A stretch of 64,000 nt of DNA from Petrolisthes cinctipes (Eukaryota > Arthropoda > Malacostraca > Decapoda > Porcellanidae): positions 603,501-667,500 of the forward strand of contig JAWQEG010000497.1 of assembly GCA_033782935.1 (NCBI GenBank). Direction: 5' to 3'. This document shows positions 32,141 to 42,768 of this stretch, in pieces (within the stretch, counting starts at the first letter, position 1; every line of letters starts with the position of its first letter). The translations under genes were made by a program, and so were the position numbers. The notes below the pieces were generated by a model. It was not told where the DNA came from and did no database searches. It saw nothing but the letters and a program-made list of their open reading frames with translations.

Positions 32141-32710
32141 TTATGGTTTTAACCGATAAATAGAATATTTGACATTTTAAGTTATATCATAAAAACCTTT
32201 GCCGGTGGTACTGATTCAGAATATATAACTTTGGGAGTGAAACAGGTTTTTTTTTCGCGGATTTATAGTAGATGACGTAATTTTTACGTCGAGTTACGTC
32301 ATGTTACGTCATACCAAAACCTGCGCCTGGTGATGGTGATTCAGAATATATATGGGTTTTAGATGTAGGTGTAACCATTTTTGAGTTATAAGAGGACAAA
32401 CAGAGACGGTTTGCCATTTATAGTATAGATCTGTATCGCCAATATTATTGTGTACTTTTTAGTTAAATGAATACCCAATGGCTCTCAATCTGTGTTAAAC
32501 AGCATTATAATTTTGTTATATACATGTATGTTTTGTAAATACTTAGTACGGCAGTCTTATTATAAAATTAAACAATAAGTTATTCAAGTGACGGGAGGAG
32601 GGTAAGGAGGGGGAGGGGGGGATGCTGGGGTGAGAGTCAGAGCGGGTAAGTAGCCTAATAATAAGGATAACATTTTAATAATCTCAACTTTTCTATTTCA
32701 CTTTTAATAG
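32141..32710. other. Unassigned sequence
   Basis: AT-rich. Contains a doubled GTTACGTCA/TTACGTC segment near 32270-32310, a repeated GTGATTCAGAATATATA word at about 32210 and 32335, and a G-rich stretch at 32590-32645. No gene detected. Confidence 0.4.
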
Positions 32711-32871
32711 TCTTGGGTAACGTGCTCACTCTAGAAAATTTGTGTAATCATGAGAAATGCAATATATGCTGCCTATTAACAGAAAATATGACTGAAAACT
32801 GGCAGATGGCGATCAGTCAACGACAAGCAAAACTTCCTTCCCGAGATTGCCGAAAATTCATGGAGGAATTC
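32711..32871 (+). CDS. Candidate internal exon of an unidentified host gene
   Basis: An open segment flanked by plausible splice signals: TTCTATTTCACTTTTAATAG before it, and the strong donor GTAAGTG after GAATTC. In the frame starting at 32713 it reads 53 codons without a stop and ends on a codon boundary; the peptide includes CNHEKCNICCLLTEN and SRDCRKFMEEF. Unlike neighbouring frames it is not low complexity and not repeated elsewhere in the window. I do not recognise the protein; the clustered Cys residues might bind metal or form disulfides. It could also be a chance ORF or an unrecognised transposon fragment. Confidence 0.28.
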
Positions 32872-33017
32872 GTAAGTGTTATAATTAACTCACACATATT
32901 CCCCGAAACAAAAGTAACGACTTTACAACTTTTCAAATATTATCTGATGTTGTTTTCAGTTCATCATATCTATTTTCTCACTTTAGTTTTGGATAATTTT
33001 GGAAAAAATCGTTGAAG

Positions 33018-33172
33018 GTCAGTGTGAAAACACGGGTATACCCTTGCCTTCCCTTTGACCAACCCTATAGACCTTCGTTCCAGTAACGGCACTGACTATT
33101 GGTACCGTATTACCTTCCCCTGTACCATCCACCCTCCACCTTCCTGACTCTTGGTACGGGCCTTAGAGTTCC
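33018..33172. repeat. Dispersed repeat P, copy 1 (pair with 50003-50155)
   Basis: About 150 bp aligned almost base for base with 50003-50155, for example AAAACACGGGTATACCCTTG, CTTTGACCAACCCTATA and GGTACCGTATTACCTTCCCC. Non-coding; type unknown. Confidence 0.85.
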
Positions 33173-33419
33173 CTGTTAGATAAGAAAGGTGACAGGACTT
33201 TTGGTGGTGACTGTATAGAGCCAATATAAACAAACACAACTCGGTTTTAGAATGGAAGAAATTATTCAACTAGTTGCTAACTTCTGCCTCTATGATCTCA
33301 TTAAAACAGCCACCATAAAGCCTTACTTATATTATAGCATATACACATGTCATGGAGAAGCGTGTGTGGATTGCCTTGCTGGGGTCTTCTCAATGTATCT
33401 GGTGGCAATGGATAACGAC

Positions 33420-33858
33420 AGGGACAGAGGGTAAGGGGGCCAGAAAGGGACAGTGGGCAAGTAAGCTAGAAAGGGACAGGGAGAGGGAGCGTGGACTGAA
33501 ATAGGGACAAGGATCAAGACGGAGGTAGTGACAGAGGGAAAGGGTAAGGAAGGGACTTAGGTAGGGGGAATAGACAGGGAGGTAGAGAGAAGGAAGTAGT
33601 TAAGAGGAACAGAGACAAGGGGAATGAACTGGGAGAAGAGAGGGAAGCAGAGGGTAGAAACTGAGAGAGTGAGGAACAGAGAGGGAGCAAGTAGAAACAG
33701 AGACAAGGGGAATGGGGGGTGGCAGGGAGGAAAGTAAGGGTAAAGACAGAGAGAGGGAGCTAGGAGAGACAAGAGGCAGGGTAAATGGACAGAGAAGACA
33801 GGGAAGCAGAAGGAACAGGATGGGGACAGAGACAGGGTATATGGACAGGGAAATACTG

Positions 33859-33864
<6 letters not shown>
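33420..33864. repeat. Homopurine-rich tract
   Basis: About 440 bp of A/G-rich sequence (GACAGGGA, AGAGGGAAGC words) leading into a (GA)n microsatellite. The minus-strand 136-residue Ser/Leu/Pro frame is a compositional artefact. Confidence 0.85.

Positions 33865-33899
<35 letters not shown>
33865..33899. repeat. (GA)n microsatellite
   Basis: Perfect GA run of about 17 units. Confidence 0.95.
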
Positions 33900-33902
<3 letters not shown>

Positions 33903-34385
33903 TGAGTAAAAAGTAAAATTTAATATCTCTTCATTTAGTAATTTTTCCCAATTAACTTTTTCCATGCCTCTGTTTTTAACATGCTTGTCACTTTTACCGA
34001 GTCCAAACACTGTTGGTATGATAAGATATAATTACTTGTTAGTGACGTGGGATGGAAGGCAGGTAATGACTTATCATAGAAGTGTGTCAACATTGGACCA
34101 ACACGTCTAATTATACATAGTGCAATTTCTGGCTTCTGAAAACATGATGTGTAGATAGGAGATAAAAAAATGGTATAAAAGTAACATTAAAAAAGATAAT
34201 TATCAATGTTATAATGTGTGTGTGTTAATCCTTCCAAATTAATTAAAATTACTTTAGATACAGGTTTGGCCTACATTTCAGTGTTTATAAATTACAAATA
34301 AGGAGTTAGTTGTGTACATTGTAGGTATAATTTGTCATTGATTGCATTACATTTACTTAAAAAAGAAGTAAATTATGGAGCAGGT

Positions 34386-34620
34386 ACAGTTGTGGACAAT
34401 AATAATCATACACATTGAGGTGACTCATGTAAACGTTTGACAGCTTCCCTCTGTTCGGTAGCTGAGAAACTTTCCAACACGTGGGTTAAGTACCATCTTG
34501 TAATCAACTACAAGCAGCTACTGATTATTCAAAACAATAACATCATAATTATAAAACATTAGTCAACAGTTTGTTTGAGTTTCCCTTATGTGTATCGAAA
34601 CTTATATCCACGCCTGTACA
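34386..34620. repeat. Dispersed repeat N, copy 2
   Basis: Begins CAGTTGTGGACAATAATAAT after TA and aligns to 3101-3330. Ends near CACGCCTG-TA, giving a possible TA-flanked right end. Confidence 0.6.
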
Positions 34621-34642
34621 TTTTCTTTAGGTTAATTAATTA

Positions 34643-34790
34643 AAAGGAGAACCTCTTTTTGATAAAATGGAGTTCTCGTAAATCCTCCAAACTGTGTCAC
34701 GAAACAATTCCCCTAATAGTAACATTTCCGGAATTATTTGGAGGAATTAGTAGCCATCCAATTGACCCCAAAAGAAGTTCTTCCCTTATA
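34643..34790. mobile_element. Palindrome subfamily B, full length
   Basis: AAAAGGAGAACCTCTTTTTG, AAATCCTCCAAACTGTGTC, ACGAAACAATTCCCCTAATA, ATTTGGAGGAATTAGTAGCC and AAGAAGTTCTTCCCTTA end. Confidence 0.82.
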
Positions 34791-34841
34791 ATAAATGGAG
34801 TACAGTGAAACATATTTATTGTCTCTCTTTATTAGGATGTA

Positions 34842-34871
34842 TTATGGTGTAAAAAGTTTGTTCACACACAC

Positions 34872-34950
<79 letters not shown>

Positions 34951-35076
34951 GAATTGCCTGTGGTTTGAACAACAAGACACAGTTGACCGTCTAGCCTCTG
35001 TTGTTTAGTCATTGTAACCACAGATGCTTCATTAATATTGTGTCTGGCTGAGGGAACAAACTTTTGTACACCATAG
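34842..35076. mobile_element. Palindromic MITE family E, copy 2, with microsatellite expansion in one arm
   Basis: Left end TATGGTGTAAAAAGTTTGTTC mirrors right end GAACAAACTTTTGTACACCA. Between the left end and CTGTGGTTTGAACAACAAG the expected inner arm is replaced by (AC)n then (TC)n (34863-34946). TA flanks both ends. Confidence 0.75.
34875..34946. repeat. (CT)n microsatellite, ~35 units
   Basis: Perfect CT run inside the MITE of family E. Confidence 0.96.
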
Positions 35077-35083
35077 TACTGTA

Positions 35084-35295
35084 CTATTGGCCACAAAAAT
35101 TGGTACACACGCTGATATTTTCCAGGGTTTACAACATATAGAAAATGTAACACTATGTAACTGCAATACAACATTATTATTAGGTTTGTTGTTCTGTTAA
35201 TCACTGAGTCACTTGGTAGACCATTCATTGCAGTACATCCAGAATAATGACCTCTCTTTACATATAGCCTGTGTAACAATTCCTTTGGCCAACCG
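35084..35295. mobile_element. MITE family D, copy 3
   Basis: Ends CTATTGGCCACAA and TTTGGCCAACCG between TA at 35082-35083 and 35296-35297. It starts only a few bases after the family E copy. Confidence 0.87.
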
Positions 35296-35611
35296 TACCA
35301 GACAGATCACGTTTGGTTTGTGGTGCCGAAGTTCCGTAGAAATTATACGAACGGAATAAAATAATGCAAATATAAAAGTGACTAAAGATATTCATTGAAA
35401 ATATTCATTCATGCTGGGTTTCATTAAGCTTGTTACTGAGGCTCAGGTCAATACTCTCCCTTACCCTCCCCCTATACACACACACATTCACACACACTCC
35501 GAACTGGCACCCGTATACAGAGAGAAGGATGTGAGGATGAATTAGGAATATTTCACTAGTATAATATAGTACTAGTGAGGATGAATTACAATGATAAGGT
35601 AACAGGATAAT

Positions 35612-35713
35612 TTAAAGAACGTCTTGATGTAGTCAGATAATTAGAGGTTAGTGAGTTCTTCAAACATTGCCACGAAACATCACCTATATTGAAGGAGCTT
35701 GTTTTGTGATATA
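35612..35713. mobile_element. Palindrome subfamily C, left part, interrupted
   Basis: AAAGAACGTCTTGATGTAGTC, CTTCAAACATTGCCACGAAAC, AAGGAGCTTGTTTTGTGATA, then broken by the next element. The right part resumes at 36957. Confidence 0.85.
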
Positions 35714-36956
35714 GGGCCGATTCCACAGTCGATTTGTTACAGCCCGAACAAATACCATCCCGAACATTGTGAGACCCTTTACCAATAAGCCTTTCCGATT
35801 CCACAGTCGTCTGATCTTTGGTTTGCGAGCCAACAAACTTGGTGGCCGCGCAAACAAATCCCCGGAAGGGTTGGTACACCTGAATGATGGATATTAGCCA
35901 TATAACTATAACAAACTGGCACCTAAATATGAACTGTCACCTGTGAGCAGAAGAAACTTGGAAGAGAGAACACATGACCAGTTGACCACCACAATTTCTC
36001 ATCGTGACAAGGCTCCTGCTGCTCTAACTTATCAGCAGTTAATTTTAACTAAATAACATAAAATTTGAGAAATACTGATGTTAAATATATTTCAAATACA
36101 TAAATAATGTTTTAATAATACATTTGTCTGCTGTCATAGCGGGTAATATGATTAAAAAGATCATACAAACTGTTGTTCTTGGACGTGTCTACACTAGTGT
36201 AAATTTGAGTTATAATTAGTTCCCTCTACTCAGTTCTAAGTACTTGCATAAGGTTATACCATAATAAATGTTTCACAGGCTTATCTATAATGAATTTGGA
36301 GTAACGTGTGGGAAGAACAATAGATGTAAAATAATGAAGTGCTGTGATGCTTTTAGCCGAGTTGAAGCCAGTGTTACCAGGTCTGCTTGACGAAATTTCC
36401 CCAACTTCAACATCAGATTTTCCCTTTTTACCTCAAAAATTTCCTGTTTACTCTTGAAGATAGTCGTATATTTCGTCTTGTATAAATGTCTCCATTTATT
36501 TTTCAATAATCTTAATATAATTTCCCCATTGCTACCTCTAATTCTTCATGTCTAGGGAAACTTTCCCATACTTGGCAACACTGGTTGAAGCGCAGCAGAC
36601 GACAGACTTGAATTTACTGCGATCAGCAGGATTATCGTAAAAATAATACAATCTTGCTGTTTTTCCTTGTTTCTGGATGCCTTCTATAGAAAACAATGGA
36701 CATGCATTATACAATGAAAAATAATCATTTGGTATGCAAATAATATAAATATTTTCAATAATATATAATTAGTTAGCTCGGTTGGGCAAGTATACCCTTC
36801 ACCAAAGATCCATCACCAAAGTTCCAATAATGCTTATGATTTTGGTTGGAGCCCGAACAAACTGGGTCCCGAAAAATGACTGTGGAATCGGACACGTTAC
36901 CAAAGGTTTTCGTTTGTTGGCTCGCAAACAAATATTGACGACTGTGGAATCGGCCC
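35714..36956. mobile_element. Non-autonomous DNA transposon, PIF/Harbinger-like
   Basis: Ends GGGCCGATTCCACAGTCG and its complement CGACTGTGGAATCGGCCC, flanked by a 3-bp ATA on both sides (35711-35713 and 36957-36959). The same end word recurs inside each arm (TTCCGATTCCACAGTCGTC near 35788 and its counterpart near 36881), so the arms carry doubled termini. Inner arm pair: GCGAGCCAACAAAC / GTTTGTTGGCTCGC. A further inner pair is CCAGTGTTACC near 36369 and GGCAACACTGG near 36573. GGGCC ends and a 3-bp duplication suggest PIF/Harbinger, although ATA is not the classic TWA site. 1243 bp with no transposase frame. Confidence 0.82.
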
Positions 36957-37012
36957 ATAGTCAGGAGGAATCAGAAGCCAACAAGTCTCATACACGATAT
37001 GCAGGGTCCTGA
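36957..37012. mobile_element. Palindrome subfamily C, right part, interrupted
   Basis: ATAGTCAGGAGGAATCAGAAG then CATACACGATATGCAGGGTCC, completing the C copy begun at 35612. Confidence 0.85.
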
Positions 37013-37129
37013 AAGTAAGAAAGGTAAATAGTATGAAAGGTGATTAAATGACGTGATTGTCAACACCATGATTGTTGTTGTATATCACGACCCATATATA
37101 GTTTATGGTTCATGTTAGTACGGTAATCT

Positions 37130-37375
37130 GTCAGTAACAATAATAACAGTAATGGTAATAACACTAATGAAAGTAAGGGGAGTAATGGCAATAACAGTAA
37201 TGGGAGTAACAGTAATGGAAGTAATGGCACTAATAGTGATAATAATAACGGTAATGAAAGTAATGCCCATAACAGTAATGACAGAATGTCAATAACAGTA
37301 ATGAATGTAATAAGAGTAACGTCAATAACAACAATAACAATAATGGAAATAATGGAACAATATAATAATGGAAGG
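37130..37375. repeat. AATAACAGTAATGG-type low-complexity repeat
   Basis: Degenerate repeats of GTAATGG, AATAACAGTAATG and similar words. Confidence 0.75.
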
Positions 37376-37499
37376 AAATTTTGGTGAATATTGTTCTAAT
37401 ATTGGTTGTACAACATTGATCACAAAGCCTTTCATCCATCCCACTCAGAAGACACACTTCCCTTCACTTCACTTCACATAGGATGCAGAACTCCAGCTG

Positions 37500-37983
37500 T
37501 GTTATTACCAGTATGAACACCACTAACGAGATGGACATGTGTGTGTGTAATAATAATAATAATAATAATTAACGGTTTATTTACATGGCAGTCGGAGACT
37601 GAAAATTTACAGTGGGGAAGATTACATTAATATTAATTCTAAGATCTAAAGGCTACAACTTGGAGACATACTAATCTAAGTGTTTATTTTTTGCACTAAA
37701 GTGGGAACAGCACTCTTGCGATAGCGGTCGGTGCGAGGGGCTCTTATCGGCACCAGTTTGTTTTGGTGTCGGGTAGCCCTGGCTGGTGGGGGGCGTCAGG
37801 TGGTAGGAGGTGACGGTGGCGTGTGTTACGTAGCAAGCCTTCCCCGAACTTGCTAAGGGCTTGCTCATACATGGCTGTCAGTGTGTGTGTGTTACCAGTA
37901 TTAACACCACTAACGAGGTGGACATATGTGTGTGTGTGTGTGTGTGTGGTATTACCAGTATTAACACCACTAACGAGGTGAAC

Positions 37984-38029
<46 letters not shown>

Positions 38030-38085
38030 TATTACCAGTATTAACACTACTAACGAGGTGAACATATGTGTGTGTTTGTGTGTGT
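37500..38085. repeat. VNTR: ~43-bp units with (GT)n spacers, split by an insertion
   Basis: Units of TTACCAGTATTAACACCAC then TAACGAGGTGAACATATG, each followed by (GT)n, at about 37505, 37890, 37950 and 38030. The first unit is separated from the rest by the element at 37549-37880. GT runs reach about 20 units (37988-38028). Confidence 0.85.
37549..37880 (-). mobile_element. 5'-truncated retrotransposon 3' end with (ATT)n tail
   Basis: On the minus strand the insertion ends TCTCCGACTGCCATGTAAAT, AAACCGTTAATT and then (ATT)n, the usual arrangement of a LINE or SINE 3' end. It is flanked on both sides by TGTGTGTGTG, compatible with a target duplication in the GT spacer of the VNTR. The short minus-strand frame (65 residues) shows no domain, so the parent family is not identified. 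Confidence 0.55.
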
Positions 38086-38206
38086 GTGTTCTGATAAGAC
38101 CTTTACACACTGGGGCTTAGGGTGAACTTTCTGCTGCAGACTCAGAATACGAAGAGTGATATAGATGTAGGAAATAACCTTTCATATTGGAGACTGGATA
38201 CCTGTA

Positions 38207-38360
38207 CAGTCACGGTCAATAGTCCTACAACACCTTAGAATGAAACAGCCTCGAATATGGTGCAAAACTATAACTGTTGGTGTGTATAATATTGGTTCAT
38301 AAGATTCACTCTCACGGCTCAACTTTCATGCCCCTGATGCAGAACTTTTGACCTTGACTG
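38207..38360. mobile_element. Tc1-type MITE family G, copy 1
   Basis: CAGTCACGGTCAATAGTCC and AACTTTTGACCTTGACTG inverted ends between TA dinucleotides. Internal TATAACTGTTGGTGTGT and GGTTCATAAGATTCACTCTC are shared with 50258-50412. 154 bp, non-coding. Confidence 0.9.
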
Positions 38361-38431
38361 TACATGTTGGTTACCATTAATTACTACTATAGACTACCCT
38401 GGCTGGGAGAAATGGACACTGACCCAAAGTT

Positions 38432-38586
38432 AAGGGGATAGTATAGTGTTGGTAAATCTGGAGCAACTGATTCCACCAAACTATTCCAAGCAACAGTCCA
38501 CCATTATTATTGTTAATCTGGTCCTGTTTCCTGGCATACCTTTGGAAGGATTAAGACGCTCTAATGTACCAAAAGTGTATTTCCCT
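38432..38586. mobile_element. Palindrome subfamily A, full length
   Basis: TTAAGGGGATAGTATAGTG, GGTAAATCTGGAGCAACTG, CTATTCCAAGCAACAG, TGGTCCTGTTTCCTGGCATA, then CTCTAATGTACCAAAAGTG. The left arm is close to the A consensus. Confidence 0.87.
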
Positions 38587-38628
38587 CGAAACACACAATT
38601 CCTGGTAATTATTTAATCATACAACGTA

Positions 38629-40745
38629 CAGTTGGGCAAGTAGAAAGTGCGAAATAAATGTTGGAGTAAATGGAGACATCAGGCAGTTCCCTGTAGTAAA
38701 CACACGTATCTTGATGAATGAATCCCTTAGTCCCTAAAGCCTCTGTTAGGTGGAACGTCATTGGCTGAACTTCTGGGTGGCGGTGAAGCATATATTTTCA
38801 TCGTATTTTACGTAAATGAAGGTTAATTTAAGTTAATAAGTGGTAGAAATCAATTCCTAGAGAATACTACCGTATTTAATGAACGAAATTGGAGTATTAT
38901 ATAAAAATATGCGTTAGCAAAACGTAAAACGTAACTGGTAATGTAGCACAGAGGAGCAGCATGTCAGCAGGTAATTTTTCTTTCTTCATAATCTTAGATG
39001 CTGCTGAACGAAGTCTCGTGAGTCAGACTAATAAATACTGACCGCTATTGAAGAAAATCTAATAACGAATCTAATACCAGTACTGATGTTAAGCTTAATT
39101 ATTCATTAGTTATGAAGCTATATGACACATGATATGATACATAATAATGAGGTAGTAAATTAATAAGAAACTAGCCTATGTGTTGCTTAGGGAATCATAG
39201 GATGTTGTTTCTGTTCAGTATTAGTTCGAAACACGATGATATTGTAACCGAGTCAATGATCTTATATGAGGTATTTATGTCATGTCAGTAAGCCACGGTG
39301 AGAAGGGAGCCCTGATTTGAATTCAATAGAAAATGTTTAGGCTAATATTGTGAATGTGTGGGAGCCCAACGAGGAAAGGACGTCACAGCAACTGTTGGCT
39401 CACATGATAATGGAGTGGGAGGTCCTCAGGAGGAAGCCTAACATCATTCATTATCGTGTTGCATTACTTTCTAACAGACTTCAAGAAGTGATTTCCAACA
39501 ATGGTCTCTGGACAAAATATCGAGTTTAATTAAAGCATTAGGTATATTTTGCAGAAATAAATTTCACCCAATGTTGTGTTGTTTTCATGCAATGATGTTA
39601 TATTCATTGGAACGGTTATCTGAATACGACATGAATCTTTATATGTTATATATGTTATTGTAAAATATTGTTTTATAATGTTATCAGTGGTGATTAGTTT
39701 GTCAGAAAAAATAAACGTAATGTCAATTATGAATTTATTCTATGCTTCACTATGATAATGGATAAGATATTAGAGTTTAAACAATATCAACATTAGTGAC
39801 CTATATTATACCAAACTCAAACCCTAGTAAATCATAATTTATTACCATGCCGTCTCTGTATTAATTTTTACTACATTTGATAACTTATATTAGTTACTGT
39901 GCACTTTCTTTTAACAGGTATAAATTGCTAACAACTTTGCGCGAGATGTGTGGTAGAATTAGTTTTGTGCTCATCTCGCAACTATAAAGCACACAGTGCC
40001 CATAATTGTGACCCAATTAGTCTGGCGACAAACATCTCAGCCTCAAAAAGTTATTCTGGCTCTTTAGCCAGATTGTAATTCTGCACTACCTCCACTATTA
40101 TTGTAACAGGCCCATAATATTGAATATTTATATTGTCAAGTATTAGCTAAATTGCAGTATTAAATGACATGCATTTAATAGCGAGAATTAATATAAAGAA
40201 GCAATAAAGTAATTAATAATTTGATTGAATTAAAAAGGGAAAGAGAGTACTGCTTTAGGCATGAATGATCTTGTAGCACGTAGGCGGAGATAGCAAGGAA
40301 GGACAATAAGCACGAGGGAAAAATAAGGAAAGGGGACGTGGTCGAAGATTTAATATGGATTGATTGTGGTTCATAGGGGCGTCAGAACCCTTGAAATGTA
40401 ATCAGTAGATTAGTACTAATTTACTAACTCAGTATTATGTATCACATCATGTGTTATTTAGCATCATAACTGAAAATGATTATGCTTAACATCAGTACTG
40501 GTATTAGATTTTCTTCAATAGAGGTCAGTATTTATTATTAACTTAAATTAACCTTCATTTACGTAAAATACGATGAAAATATATGCTTCACCACCACCCA
40601 GAAGTTCAGCCAATGACGTTCCACCTAACAGAGGCTTTAGGGATTGAGGGATTCATTCATCAAGATACGTGTGTTTACTACAGGGAACTGCCTGATGTCT
40701 CCATTTACTCCAACATTTATTTCGCACTTTCTACTTGCCCAACTG
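38629..40745 (+). mobile_element. Tc1-like transposon remnant with ~200-bp inverted repeats
   Basis: Ends CAGTTGGGCAAGTAGAAAG and its complement between TA (38627-38628 and 40746-40747). The inverted repeats run about 200 bp (38629 to about 38837, and about 40542-40745), e.g. GATGAATGAATCCCTTAGTC and its counterpart. Inside is only the C-terminal quarter of a Tc1-type transposase (39308-39529); the rest is AT-rich filler. 2117 bp, dead. Confidence 0.88.
39308..39529 (+). pseudogene. Tc1-like transposase, C-terminal fragment
   Basis: Reading from 39308: SPDLNSIENV, a TAG at 39338-39340 where a Trp codon (TGG) is expected, then ANIVNVWEPNEERTSQQLL, EWEVLRRKPNII and LQEVISNNGLWTKY ending at TAA 39527-39529. 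SPDLNxIEN carries the third catalytic residue (Glu) of the DDE triad. It is too short for the usual frame sets because of the internal stop. Similar in layout to the minus-strand fragment at 47807-48121. The N-terminal HTH and the first two Asp residues are absent. Confidence 0.85.
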
Positions 40746-40747
40746 TA

Positions 40748-40912
40748 CACTCGTGATACAAAATTACTGACCAGAGTGTGAGGAGCAGAAAGCTTCGAAT
40801 CGCCTCGTATATCTCATTTCCCCGCCCAATACACTTATAGAGGTTGAGTTCGAATGCAGGGTATGTGTGGTGCCTGCTAACGTCTCTGGTCAGAGATTAC
40901 GTATCACGAGTG
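40748..40912. mobile_element. TA-flanked MITE sharing TA with the Tc1-like element
   Basis: CACTCGTGATAC and GTATCACGAGTG ends, with inner pair CTGACCAGAG / CTCTGGTCAG. Its left TA (40746-40747) is the right TA of the preceding Tc1-like element. Confidence 0.87.
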
Positions 40913-40986
40913 TACAACACATTTTTAACAATTATTTTTACAACAGGAATTTTGAAAGACAGGAAATATTGTTAAGGGATATAAAT

Positions 40987-41352
40987 AAAGTAAGACAACA
41001 GTGTGTAATGAGTAAGACAACAGTGTGTAATGAGTAAGACAACAGTGTGTAATGAGTAAGACAACAGCGTGTAATGAGTAAGACAACAGTGTGTAATGAG
41101 TAAGACAACAGTGAATAATGAGTAAGACAACAGTGTGTAATGAGTAAGACAACAGTGTGTAATGAGTAAGACAACAGTGTGTAATGAGTAAGACAACAGT
41201 GTGTAATGAGTAAGACAACAGTGTGTAATGAGTAAGACAACAGTGTGTAATGAGTAAGACAACAGTGAATAATGAGTAAGACAACAGTGTGTAATGAGTA
41301 AGACAACAGAGTGTAATGAGTAAGACAACAGTGAGTAATGAGTAAGACAACA
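40987..41352. repeat. Minisatellite, 22-bp unit, ~16-17 copies
   Basis: Units GTAAGACAACAGTGTGTAAT plus GA with few variants (GCGTG, GTGAATAAT, GAGTGT). Very homogeneous, so recently expanded. It creates open frames in all three minus-strand frames, because 22 is not a multiple of 3. Confidence 0.97.
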
Positions 41353-41366
41353 GTAAATCTATTGTA

Positions 41367-41455
41367 CAGTCACTATCAAAAGTCCTGCTTCAGGAAAATG
41401 AAAGTGAGCCATCGGAGTGAATCTTATGAACCAATATTATCAACACCAACAACTG
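41367..41455. mobile_element. Tc1-type MITE family G, half copy
   Basis: CAGTCACTATCAAAAGTCC after TA, continuing GTGAATCTTATGAACCAATA as in the reverse of 50258-50412. The other half is missing. Confidence 0.75.
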
Positions 41456-42388
41456 TAGTGCTTTTTAATTATTATTTATTTATTTATTATTTTTTTAGTT
41501 GGTTTCATTGGACTGCCTTTCCTTCCGCCAGTTTTTTATAAGGTTAAAGATGATATCTGTCCCATATTACCCCACTAAGGAAGGTATAGAGACCCAATGA
41601 TGGGCTATTTAGGTACCTCATTTAAGGAAGGGCAGCCAACCCATTCCCTGTGATGGTAAGACATAAAGGGAACACCTTCCTGACTACTACCAAGAACCTC
41701 CAACACAGACAAGAGGAGAAGTCAATCTAGCGTGAACGTCAACATGGTTTTCTTCAAAACGTAGACAAGTTTGCCAAAGTGTGTGACTCCTACTAAGGAT
41801 ACAACCAACAGTACAAACACACTCCGTTATTTATGTACAGTACAGTCACGCCTAGAAATGCTTGCGAAACTATAGATGAATAATTTGAATGTGCATTAAT
41901 ATGACAGTGACAACACTGTATGAAGATTAATCTTTATTGATCATTTCTGTTTCTTCAAGCCAATGACTTGATGAAACAGTAATGAAACGTTGTCACTAAA
42001 GGCTCCTCCCTCCTCATTTGACCTCTTTAAGTTGTCAATGAACTCTTTTAGGTAAAATCGTTCAGCCTGAAATCAGAGGGAGATATTTGTCCTGTTTATG
42101 GTAGGATAATTTGTGAAGGGTGAGAGCGACGGTGTGTATAATGGCATTAGTTAGTGAAGAAGGGGATCGACTATACCTGGTAAGCTGGTTGTAATATTAT
42201 TAAGGGTTATTATGGGTAAAGGTCCCTTCCCTACCTATAATACCACTGTCAACAACAATGCTGTTTTGAAAAATTGCTCTTGCTTGTGATGTGCTGTCAC
42301 GGGAAAATATTTTAGTATTCTGTAACATCAGACCAAAATTTTATAAGGTAATAGGATCTAGAGCGAGGAAGTTAAGGATCGAAATCAC

Positions 42389-42391
<3 letters not shown>
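41456..42391. other. Unassigned sequence
   Basis: No gene recognised. 41540-41720 contains several small internal repeats (AAGGAAGG, AACACCTTCCTG) and may be an old repeat. 41905-42000 contains inverted GTGACAAC / GTTGTCAC. Confidence 0.4.

Positions 42392-42423
<32 letters not shown>
42392..42423. repeat. (TA)n microsatellite
   Basis: Perfect TA run of about 16 units. Confidence 0.93.
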
Positions 42424-42426
<3 letters not shown>

Positions 42427-42768
42427 CATTAACATAATCTGTAAAATTTTGGATTGTAGTAAAATTAAACTTTTTTATTTGGGGGGGGGGGATAGAGTTT
42501 TTGTATCTGTAAACCACCAGTTCCACATCAACATTATTTTACCCTTCTTTCTAATGACTCTCTCTCCCTCTTGACTCTCCCTCTCCCGTTGACACGCCTA
42601 CTTTGTTGACGCCTCTAACCCACACACATTCCAACACACACATTCCCCCTGGTTTAATCCGGTTTTCACTTGGGTTATCTTATATATACATATTGTAGAT
42701 TATAATATGGTTGGTGACTTGTACCTTTTCTCTCACCTCTCACTTCTAGATGATTGTTATTGTCAACA

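Noticed and set aside
33600..34010. 136-residue minus-strand frame with repeated SLSL
   Set aside because: Product of a purine-rich tract and a (GA)n microsatellite.
40925..41350. Three overlapping minus-strand frames of 118-141 residues, and a CRISPR-like look of regular repeats
   Set aside because: The 22-bp unit is a head-to-tail minisatellite without spacers. The same repeat is read in three phases, and the context is eukaryotic.
41905..42000. Hammerhead-like TTGATGAAAC...GAAACGTTGTC
   Set aside because: The core CUGANGA is not met (T in place of C3), there is no proper helix II, and no PLE sequence nearby.
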